From NCBI GenBank assembly GCA_022701365.1, contig JAKUHH010000303.1, positions 468,265-532,264 on the forward strand: 64,000 bases of DNA, read 5' to 3'. Source of the DNA: Mycocentrospora acerina. Lineage: Eukaryota; Ascomycota; Dothideomycetes; Pleosporales. Under the pieces are notes generated by a model, which saw only the letters and a program-made list of their open reading frames with translations, made no database searches and had not been told where the DNA came from. Positions 55,923 through 64,000 of the stretch are shown piece by piece. Every line of letters begins with the position of its first letter. Within the stretch, counting starts at the first letter, position 1. Made by a program: the position numbers and the translations under genes.

Positions 55923-57527
55923 GTACGTCCATACCTAGCTCAAAATGAGCACGCCACGCAATTGATGCGTGCTGCTCGATTAGTGCTGTTTGGAATCGTT
56001 CTTTGAAGTAATTTTGAAAAAGAAGTTGTACGATGCGGTTACGTATTAGTCTTTTATTGGTGAAAAGGAGCCGAACATACCGAGAATGTTTATTGTCTAT
56101 ATGCATGCAGCGAAAGCCTCCATATGTGCAGCATGTTTAATCACAGAACTAATCAGTGGTATGCTTTATTGTGTTGGTTGAGCCTGCGAATGCGGTCAGG
56201 ATAGAGTTAATATTGCTGCAATTCATGCTTTTTAATCCATCAATCATCTCGTGCATTGCCTGTGCCCCATAAACCATACAGTCCCGCGCTAGCAGCTGGC
56301 TGACAGCTGCTGAGTTGTTCCCGGTCCTGTCGAAAAAACCTTGTCGGCACCGAGAATGTAAAACATGCCAGCCATGTTTTAAGATCGGCTTCTGTGGCGA
56401 GTGACACGTTGTTTGGCCTGGCCCAGGCGCCGCATATGGAGCCCTCACGAACGGATCTGCAACATTTTAAGAAACACAGAACTCCAACACCACGTCACAC
56501 CAGCACACGCCTGCCGGGCATTTATTTGTTCTTACAGGTCTGCCTTCGATTTGGGGCGCATACGCAGTGGGATTAGATGATGCGTGTTGGTGTTCTGTGT
56601 TCTGTGTTCTGGTACGTTTGACCACATTCACCCTCTCCTTCCCCTAACAGCATCTTCGTTTTTCGGTTTAGTATGGCGAAGTGCAACCAAGAGGGTCAAA
56701 AGAGACAATCTTGATTGTTTGCGGTGTTGTAATGTCCATCCGGCTTCCGCGACGTTGCTAAGAGTTGTGTTTCAACACCTCTTTCAACAACAGGACACGC
56801 ACCCACCAGCTAGAGATCTTGTATGCTCCCCCCCTTCACCTGCCCTTGAAGCATGCGATGAAGCCGTCCGGATACGCTAGGTACCGCCATTACTCTTCAT
56901 GTGCTATCTTGCGAACATAACACCACCTGAGGGCGGCTTTTCCATTTCCGTGCATTTGTGTGTGTGATGTTGGCACTCGAGCAGTTTCAAGACATCCTTC
57001 TCACGTCGCATGTCCCCCGACCTGCTACACCCCGCGCACGCAACACCAGCCCCATCGTAATATTGAGCGATGGCTCGGCGGCTGCTACCTCACAAGCATG
57101 CACCCCCCCCCCGGGCAACGAGTGGGTCAATGGGCCAAGGCCCAAGGCTTGAATGGCTGCGGATGTGGTTACTGAGCCACTGTGAGAGCGGGAACGTTGA
57201 CTCCGCCAGCCTTCCACGAGAAGTGCATCCGTCCTCCGAATCTGCTATGGCGTCTCAGATGCCGTCAGGAGTCTCAGTGCTTGGTATAAGGTCCATTGGC
57301 TGCCCATCCTGTTTCTGTCGAACGTTTCTGTTGCACATCGACAAGCAGAGTTCCAACCTTTTCTTCATACCTAATAATTTACGACATTCTTTACGCTTCT
57401 CTTCTACCTTTGTCCCTGGTTGGACTTTCAGAGAACGGTTCAAATTTTCGAAATCAAAGCGAGTCTTTGCTGGAATCGATCATTCACCTTCATCTTCGTA
57501 ACGCACTCAACAATTTAATCCGCCATC
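55923..57527. other. Intergenic region SSD1 to ferritin-like gene
   Basis: 1.6 kb without a supported gene. Frames up to 143 residues (57070-57501) overlap the promoter and leader of the next gene and show no domain. A TATAAG element lies at about 57285-57290, about 240 bp ahead of the ATG at 57528, followed by pyrimidine-rich sequence (CTTCTCTTCTACCTTTG). Confidence 0.5.
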
Positions 57528-58610
57528 ATGCCAAGCGTATCTACAATTCTCAAGGGACTCTTTGTCCTGGCGCCTCTTGCGGCTGCCGTACCCCACAATA
57601 TCTATGCTCGTCAGGAAATGAGCAAGTCCATGTCCATGTCTGCCTCTGCCTCTGCGTCCGCGTCCGCGTCACCTACCAAGCCGGCAGCGGCAGCAGCACC
57701 AATGGCAACTCTGAGCGACACAGACATCCTGAACTTGTAAGTACAAGAATGGATTTCCAAGACAGTGAGCAACATCTAACAATTATAGTGCCCTGACCGC
57801 TGAGCACCTTGAGTCGACATACTACAAGCAGGGCTTTGCGAAATTCCCAATGAGCGATTTCATGGCTCTGGGTCTGACCGAAGCTCAGTACAAGTCTCTT
57901 AGGAATGTCGGTGATACTGAGGCTATTCACGTCACCACCCTCATGTCTGCTATCACTGGCGCCGGTGCGAAGCCCGTTGAGCCCTGTGATTACAACTTCG
58001 ACGCCGCTTTGACAAGTGCCGACTCCATGGTCAAGACTGCCCGTGTCCTCGAGGCTGTCGGTGTCTCCGCTTACCTCGGAGCCGCTCCCATGATCAACTC
58101 CTCCGCTGTCCTTGCCGCCGCCGGTTCCATTGTGACTGTCGAGGCACGTCACCAGGCTTTCATCCGTACTGCCACTGGAGCTGAGGCCGTCCCTGCTGCT
58201 TTCGATACTGCTCTTGGACCCCGTGCTGTCTTCACCTTGGTCGCCCAGTTCATCAAGTCCTGCCCCCAGGGCTCCAACCTGAACATCCAGGCTTTCCCCG
58301 CCATTGCCCTGCAGAACCCTGAGAAAGCCACCGTCGGCCAGAACCTCAAGTTGGCAGACCCCGCTCAGCCTGCCGGTGCCTCATTCTGTGCATTCGTTGC
58401 CCCGTAAGTCTAGTCGCTGCATCACTTTCGCAATACAAAATCAAATCACTAACACATTGCAGTGGCGGTAACCAGTTCTCTCAAATCAAGAGTGGCAACT
58501 GCATGGTCCCGCAGAACCTCAAGGGTGAGGTCTACATGATGATCACCAAGACCGAGTCTATTGCCGACGACCAAGTGCTTGCCGGTCCCTCCGTCATCCA
58601 GCCTTCTTAG
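57528..58610 (+). CDS. Secreted ferritin-like (Rds1-type) protein
   Basis: Three exons (57528-57736, 57789-58403, 58463-58610; introns 52 and 59 nt) give 323 residues. A signal peptide is clear (ILKGLFVLAPLAAAVP). A Ser/Ala/Met linker follows (SMSMSASASASASASP). The rest is a ferritin-like domain of the fungal Rds1/PF13668 kind, starting DILNFALTAEHLESTYYKQGF. It contains helix blocks GDTEAIHVTTLMSAITGAG, ARVLEAVGVSAYLGAAPMI and VEARHQAFIRTATG. The paired Glu/His positions (AEHLE, EARH) are those that could bind a di-metal centre in ferritin-like folds. Relatives are stress- or starvation-induced secreted proteins of unknown biochemical function; no reaction is established. The first junction joins DILN|F and restores the domain start, confirming the splice. 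C-terminal tail VIQPS. Confidence 0.88.
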
Positions 58611-58933
58611 ATACCCTTACCTATCACGAACATGGCTCAGGATAGCCATAATAAAAACACATTCATCCCCACTTTTGTTTCCGTCTAGAGACAAAAGTGG
58701 CATTGAGGACTGTTTATGGCTGCAGTGAGGCATTATCGGAGCGAAGAAGCGAGGCGAAAGCGAGCAGAGTACGTGGTACAGGGCATGGAAGTAATCCCTA
58801 CCTTTCTTCTACAGCCATTGAATGCAAGCGTCGATGTCAATCATATCTTTTCTTTCCTCCTTTTTTATTATTATTTGTGTGCAAGTCCTTTCTTCCTTGT
58901 GAGGATTGGACCATTGGTAGACGACAGCGTGAT

Positions 58934-58958
58934 AGGACAGGACAGGACAGGACAGGAC
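58934..58958. repeat. (AGGAC)5 tandem repeat
   Basis: Five exact pentanucleotide units, non-coding. Confidence 0.9.
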
Positions 58959-59670
58959 AAGACGGAGCAAATACCCCCTAGTATGGCAGTGGAGCATTTG
59001 ATAGAGGTTCTGGAATCTCTCGATGAGTAATGAGAAGAAAAGGTGTGTAGTTTTAGTTGTTTTGAAATTTGATAAAAAAAAAACTCTCGATTGGTTCAAA
59101 ACGTTGTCAAACAGCAATAGATGCAGAAAATGGTGAAGTGACGGGTGATGCAACGGTAGTGTGGTTTCAACCTTTGCAGAGAAAGCCCCCCCCTCCTCCC
59201 GGATGCTTTGGGTATAGCTTGCGACTTGACGTGTGTGTGGATCGAAACGCTACACAAACTACGCCAGATTCGCAAAATTTTCCCTCACAACCTGAAGTTG
59301 AAGTAGTTTGAATGTATCTGCGCGCTCATCTGACCTTTAGTTTCCTCCAAGGCCAACTACAATGATCAACTGCTAGCATGTCGGACCGAGAAGAATACCT
59401 AGTGATTTTACGGCCCGCTCCTACCGTCGTCGCCGAGGAATACCCGCCTTACAAACCTCCGCCTTTCTTGCCGAAGAATACCCGCCTCACAAACGACAGA
59501 TCGTGGGGTCGCTTTGCCGATTGGAGCTAGTGGGGGTGGAGATCTCGACTACGACGCGTGCTGACAGGACGACGTCCGCCATGCGGCTACGGTAGTTTCT
59601 CGCAGTTTGTGCACCGTTTGGAGAAAAAAAGGCTGGGAGTCGATGTGATTGTGATGATTCATGGTGGAGA

Positions 59671-59677
59671 TATAAAG
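59671..59677 (+). promoter_or_regulatory. TATA box of the MFS transporter gene
   Basis: TATAAAG lies 247 bp ahead of the ATG at 59924, followed by a pyrimidine-rich segment (CTCTTTACTTTCTCTCG) suited to a transcription start. Positional evidence only. Confidence 0.45.
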
Positions 59678-59923
59678 GGCCTTGAGGAGTGTTGATTGAG
59701 TTTCGGTTCTCTTTACTTTCTCTCGTTGCATCTGGTCAGCAGAATTCTACGTCATACCTGGGAGGTGTAGGATTATTGTGTCATTGTTCCCAGGATCTAC
59801 CATCTGCGAGATCTAGTCCATATATCTCTTTCTCTCTCCCGCCTTGTCCCCTCCCCCACCCCCACACACACACATATCTGTGTGGCAGCACAATCCTCCG
59901 CCAAACCCCACATTGTCATAACA

Positions 59924-61779
59924 ATGGCCTTGTACGAAAACAGCGGAAGAGGAGGCTCATCGACCTACGTGATGGAGCAGCCAATCGAGCTGCAAGATGT
60001 GTCAAACTACATCCAAAAGCCCCACGACGCCAAACTCGTCACCGCCGCCGCCGCCGCCGCCTCCTCCTCCCACACCAGCCTCCAAATCTCCAAAGCAAAA
60101 GAATTCCAAAACAACGACCCGGTGGAAATCCTCCCCTCGCCCACTACGCAAGCGGCAGAGAAACTGGAGCGATGGAACACGCCAAGGACGAACCTGTACC
60201 GCACGTCTGCAGCATTCTGGAGCTTCATAGTCATGGGGAGTAACGACGCGGCATACGGGGCGTTGATTCCATATGTACTGCCTCCCCCTTAAACTCTTTT
60301 CTAAAAATAAATCCAAAAAATCCAGTGGTGTATTTCTTTAAAAAAAGAGACACGACCAAATACTGACAACTTCACTAGCTACAAACCTACTACAACCTCA
60401 CGTTTATAGTAATCTCGCTCGTCTTCCTCTCCCCGCTGGTAGGCTACACGGCCTCTGCCCTGCTAAACAACACCATCCACTTGAAGTTTGGCCAGCGCGG
60501 CGTCGCCGTCATTGCGCCATCATGCCACCTCATCGCGTACATTGTGATTGCCGTGCACCCGCCGTACCCCGTGCTGGTGGTTATTTTCATGCTCGCGGGG
60601 TTTGGCAACGGGCTGGCGGACGCGGCGTGGAATGCGTGGATGGGCAACATGGCGAATCCGAATGAGGTGCTGGGGTTCTTGCATGCGTTTTACGGGCTGG
60701 GGGCTGTGCTTGCGCCGCTGGTGGCGACGACAATGGTGACAAAGGGGGGAGTGGAGTGGTATTATTTTTACTATGTCATGGTGTGTTTTTTCTTCTTCTT
60801 CTTTCATTCTCCCGTCTCACTTCACTCCGCAACTCACCCCTCTCCAATTTTCCCAATGGGATGGATATATATATATATATATATATATACGCTTTTGTCT
60901 AACTCATTCCCTACAGATCAGCATGGCCACCATCGAACTCGCAACCTCCACATCCGCCTTCTGGACCGCCACGGGAGCCGTCTTCCGCACCCTCAACCCC
61001 CGCACCACCACCACCACCACCTCGAGCGGCACAAAAACCACTGACAACCGCATGAAAGAAGCACTTATCCGTCTCCCCCACGCACGCATCACCTGGGTCT
61101 GCGCGCTCTTCCTGCTCGGCTACGTAGGCGTCGAAGTCGCGCTCGGGGGGTGGATAGTGAAATTCATGCTCGAGGAGCGCAACGGCGAGGAATTTGCTAG
61201 CGGAATGGTAGCAACGGGGTTTTGGATGGGGATTACAGTTGGGAGGATTGTGCTGGGATTTGTGACGCCCCGGGTGGGGGAGAAGCTGGCTATTGCCGTA
61301 TGTGTGCCTTCTTCTTCTTCTTCTTCTTCTTCTTCTTCTTCCTCTTCCTCTTCCTCTTCCTCTTCCTCTTCCTCTTCCTCTTCCTCTTCCTCTTCCTCTT
61401 CCTCTTCATCAACCACATTCATGACTAATTTTTATAGATATACCTCCCCCTCACCATCGGGCTAGAACTCCTCTTCTGGCTCGTCCCCTCCTTCTACGTC
61501 TCCGCCGTCGCCGTCTCCCTGCAAGGCTTCTTCCTCGGTCCTTTATTCCCCGCTGCCATTGTGGCAGCCACCAAACTCCTCCCGCGGCACCTGCACGTCA
61601 GTGCGATTGGCTTCGCCGCAGCGTTTGGCGGCTCCGGAGCGGCGATTTTCCCGTTTGCGGTCGGGGCGATTGCGCAGGCGAGGGGCGTGCAGGTGTTGCA
61701 GCCGATTATTTTGGCGCTGCTGGCGGTTATTTTGGGACTGTGGTTGTGCTTGCCTGCGATTAGGAAGAAGGTGGAGTGA
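59924..61779 (+). CDS. MFS transporter, BSC6-like
   Basis: Four exons (59924-60274, 60379-60780, 60917-61297, 61438-61779), all phase 0, give 491 residues. Introns are 104, 136 and 140 nt, two to three times the local norm; the second carries an (AT)12 run and the third a long pyrimidine repeat. After a 90-residue cytosolic N-terminus with a poly-Ala run, about 10-12 membrane helices follow (FIVISLVFLSPLVGYTAS, VVIFMLAGFGNGLADAAW, ITWVCALFLLGYVGVEVALG, GFAAAFGGSGAAIFPFAVGA). Motifs FGQRG after helix 2 and GNGLADAAWNAWMGNM are typical of fungal major facilitator proteins related to yeast BSC6 and fucose/hexose-like transporters. The substrate is unknown. ATG 59924 is the first ATG in frame. 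The middle loop contains a Thr-run. Plasma-membrane location is inferred. Confidence 0.85.
60865..60888. repeat. (AT)12 microsatellite in MFS intron 2
   Basis: Twelve AT units within the second intron of the MFS gene, about 30 bases before its acceptor. Confidence 0.9.
61308..61408. repeat. CTT / CTTCCT microsatellite in MFS intron 3
   Basis: A (CTT)n run to about 61340 is followed by roughly eleven CTTCCT hexanucleotide units. It lies entirely inside the third intron and ends about 30 bases before the acceptor, so it acts as an extended polypyrimidine tract. Read through, it gives poly-Ser. Confidence 0.9.
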
Positions 61780-62712
61780 GTGAGTGAGTGGTAGACTGGT
61801 TTTGAAGAGGTTCTGTCAGCCAGCGTTGGTGCACTTTCATATGTGTGGGCACGTGAGCACTCGGTGTTTATACATGATCTCTCATTTCTACACTCTTAAT
61901 AATATAACAAGTTTCTTCTCCGTTTGCTCCCTCACAGATTCAGATGCGGAGTGTTGAGGTGAGAAGTGAGAAGTGAGAAGTGAGAAGTGAGAGGTGAAAA
62001 GTGAAAAGTGAAAAGAGAGTAGTAATAAAAGTTGGGTAGGAACTAATATAATAAAATCACATCAATCAAGACACTGCCAATCAAAGCAAACATAACCATG
62101 AAAAAAAAATTCCCAAATATCTCAACTTTTTCCATTGTCCTCTATAAGACTAGTAAACACTCTCACATGAACCACCAAGACAGTCAATCAATCAATCAAT
62201 CATCCAATTATACAAAAAAATAAAATTCAATAGTCTTGATTCATTTCCCCCATCTCATCCATCTATCCATTCGTAATTCATTACTTTCGTGAGAAAAAAA
62301 CCCCCCCTCCTTCCTTTCTGCCTGCATTTCGTTTCAAGTCATGTCGTGTCGTAACCCATAAAACAAACAAACCAACAAACAAACAACCCCTCTTGATTCA
62401 TTCCATGGAGAAAAAAAATCTACCGATCCGATTGCAAGCACAATCCGACAACGGCAACAAGGAAGAGAGAGAAAAAAAAGGCAATAGGCTGTAACAAAAA
62501 AAGACACATTCATTCGTTGAGGAAAAAAAAAGAGATTAAAAAAAACACAACACCAAGTGGTATAACCCCCATACAATAATAGCCCATTCGACGAGCAAAG
62601 CATGGAAGAAAAGACAGTTTAACAATAAACCCCTTTTTCCTCCTCATCTCCTCATCTACACAAGGCAAAAAACCACTGGGTCAAAAGAAGAAAAGAATAG
62701 AGTAGGGAGGGA
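61780..62712. other. Convergent intergenic region, AT-rich
   Basis: 933 bp between the convergent MFS and DUF3824-type genes. It contains a 7-bp repeat run, many short A-runs and CAAT/CAAA tetranucleotide repeats. No gene. Confidence 0.6.
61957..62014. repeat. GTGAGAA/GTGAAAA heptanucleotide repeat
   Basis: About eight units of a 7-bp repeat, drifting from GTGAGAA to GTGAAAA along its length, just downstream of the MFS gene. Confidence 0.85.
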
Positions 62713-64000
62713 CTAATATCTCGCGCCCATGGGAGGAGGTGGCGGCATGGCACTGTATGGATTTGCGTCGACATACGACGTCGAAGGGGGGTAGTTCGGG
62801 TTGGCGGCTACAGGATACGCGTACGGGTTAGCGTAAACATTCTGAGGATTAAGTGCGTTCATGCGGGCTTCTTTCTCGCTGCGCTCGCGGGCCTTTCTGC
62901 GCTTGCGGCGGCGGGCCTCGAGTTCCTTGACGTTGTGTCGCTGCTCGTTCATCTCTTTCCACTCGCTGTACGCAGACTTGATACCGAGGGCGGCAATGCC
63001 CACGGCTGCTGCGTCCTGGAGCATGTTTTTCGACTTGCGCTTGCGCGCTTCCTCGACCGACATTTCACCTTCCTTGACGAGCTTGCGGCGGCTTTCAGAG
63101 GCCTCCATGGAGGCGTAGACGCCGTGTGCCGCGTGGATGGTTGCCACGGTAGCAAGACCGGCAGTGAGGAGTTCCTTACCTCGCAGTTTTTTGCGTTGTT
63201 GCTCCATGTCCGTCGACGACTGAGAATCCGAGCTGCTGTCCCGACGACGGTCTCTTCCACCACCTGATGAGGCCAGGGCCATGGCACCACCTCCGCCTGC
63301 TGCGGCTAGTCTGCGATCTGGGTTAGCCCGGGAAGGAGCTTCCGAGTAGTTATCCATACTCCGGCCGCGGCTGTGTGAGCGACGGCTTTTGCGTGATTGT
63401 ACGTAGCTGTCTGCGCTCGAGGAGCGGGAGCGTGAGCGTGAGCGCTCACGTCTGGCACGAGACTTTGAGCGCACGCGGTCGTAGAGGGCCTTGCCGGCGG
63501 CAATGACGGCTCCTGTTCCGGCAACCTTAGCGATGCCGCTTCCCCGGCCTTGCTCTGAGCGATCACGCGACTGTGAGCGCCCACGGGAGCGGGAGCGGCC
63601 AAAGATGGAGCGGGAGCGGGAACGAGCGCGCGATGGCGACCTGGAGCCGTCACGGCCGCGAGAGCGAGACTGCGAACGACCGCCATTGATGGCTCGGTTG
63701 GCAAGCAGGCCACCCAGGGCCGACTCGGCGACGTGGCGCTTCTCGTGGACGTCTGGGTTCCTGTCGACGAGGCCGTTGATTCCGGCAGCACCGAGAGCAG
63801 CAGTGGCTATCCGCTGACCCTTTGCACCCGTCCAGGGTCCGGCTTCGTTGCGGCTGCGAAAAGCCTCGACGGCGCCGGCGACAACAGCGGCTTTGGCGGC
63901 CTGCTGCCACTTCTCTGACTTGCCACGGCCACCTGCACGGCTGCGACTGCGGCTGCGCGACCTCGAGTCGTAGCGGCTGCTACGGCGATCGTCGTAGCGG
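62713..64000 (-). CDS. RS-rich DUF3824-type protein, 5' part outside window
   Basis: A minus-strand frame stays open from the right edge to the stop at 62713, giving the last about 429 residues; the start lies beyond the window. The visible part begins with Tyr/Asp/Arg/Ser repeats (RYDSRSRSRSRSR). It continues with a conserved block (SEKWQQAAKAAVVAGAVEAFRS; GPWTGAKGQRIATAALGAAG) of the fungal DUF3824 kind, then further Arg-Ser tracts. Three Gly/Ala-rich, glycine-zipper-like helices follow (GSGIAKVAGTGAVIAAGKAL; ELLTAGLATVATIHAAHG; DAAAVGIAALGIKSAYSEW). A charged region comes next and then a Pro/Tyr/Asn-rich tail ending PPPPPMGARY. Biochemical function is not established. Glycine-zipper segments suggest membrane association or oligomerisation, while RS tracts suggest RNA- or kinase-dependent contacts; both are inference. 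Confidence 0.8.
   Translation of the reverse strand, partial: RYDDRRSSRYDSRSRSRSRSRAGGRGKSEKWQQAAKAAVVAGAVEAFRSRNEAGPWTGAKGQRIATAALGAAGINGLVDRNPDVHEKRHVAESALGGLLANRAINGGRSQSRSRGRDGSRSPSRARSRSRSIFGRSRSRGRSQSRDRSEQGRGSGIAKVAGTGAVIAAGKALYDRVRSKSRARRERSRSRSRSSSADSYVQSRKSRRSHSRGRSMDNYSEAPSRANPDRRLAAAGGGGAMALASSGGGRDRRRDSSSDSQSSTDMEQQRKKLRGKELLTAGLATVATIHAAHGVYASMEASESRRKLVKEGEMSVEEARKRKSKNMLQDAAAVGIAALGIKSAYSEWKEMNEQRHNVKELEARRRKRRKARERSEKEARMNALNPQNVYANPYAYPVAANPNYPPSTSYVDANPYSAMPPPPPMGARY

Larger units (their letters stand above)
58611..59923. other. Intergenic region before the MFS gene
   Basis: 1.3 kb with no supported gene. It contains 3' sequence of the ferritin-like gene, a five-unit AGGAC tandem repeat at 58934-58958, and the promoter of the transporter with a TATAAAG element at 59671-59677. 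Confidence 0.5.

Noticed and set aside
61308..62014. Short-period repeats that could suggest a CRISPR array
   Set aside because: Units of 3-7 bp without unique spacers in a eukaryotic genome; these are microsatellites.

Overview
This window is nuclear DNA from a filamentous ascomycete (Pezizomycotina, probably a Dothideomycete). Most introns are 46-80 nt with GT..AG ends and CTRAC-type branch points. The housekeeping genes give full-length matches to known fungal families, and promoters are pyrimidine-rich with occasional TATA boxes. All gene assignments are from memory of the families; no database search was run.

Layout. Left edge (1-1.7 kb): a RAD10/ERCC1 DNA-repair gene preceded by a tiny overlapping uORF. 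1.7-24.2 kb: a gene-poor, accessory-looking stretch. It holds one small spliced orphan gene (3556-4149) and three same-strand genes (8525, 13614, 18716) that encode a divergent family of C-terminal two-zinc-finger proteins. Their start codons lie 5,089 and 5,102 bp apart. 24.2-34.1 kb: a dense conserved block with a HEI10/CCNB1IP1-type meiotic RING protein and an Rxt2-like Rpd3L subunit on the minus strand. TRAPPC11 (divergent from RXT2) and the mitochondrial glycine carrier SLC25A38/Hem25 lie on the plus strand. A small MGNLC-starting, probably acylated protein lies on the minus strand. 34.9-44.3 kb: a six-finger C2H2 factor with a large cysteine array, an SH3-domain membrane protein, and a small single-pass membrane protein, separated by long non-coding gaps. 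44.3-48.3 kb: a 4-kb non-coding stretch, AT-rich in its right half. 48.3-55.9 kb: GLE1 and SSD1, divergently transcribed from a GC-rich 1.6-kb region with a probable 5'-UTR intron in SSD1. 57.5-64 kb: a secreted ferritin-like/Rds1-type protein, a four-exon MFS transporter with microsatellite-filled introns, and the 3' part of an RS-rich DUF3824-type protein that runs off the right edge.

How the genes relate. Two neighbours touch RNA fate (GLE1, mRNA export and translation; SSD1, mRNA binding). RAD10 and HEI10 both belong to recombination or repair, and RXT2 and TRAPPC11 share a promoter region. I see no operon-like or secondary-metabolite cluster. The most unusual element is the regularly spaced zinc-finger paralog array in the gene-poor stretch. 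Several gene models (3556 orphan, HEI10-like, MGNLC protein, RXT2, carrier) were rebuilt here by joining exons by eye, so RNA evidence would be the decisive test.
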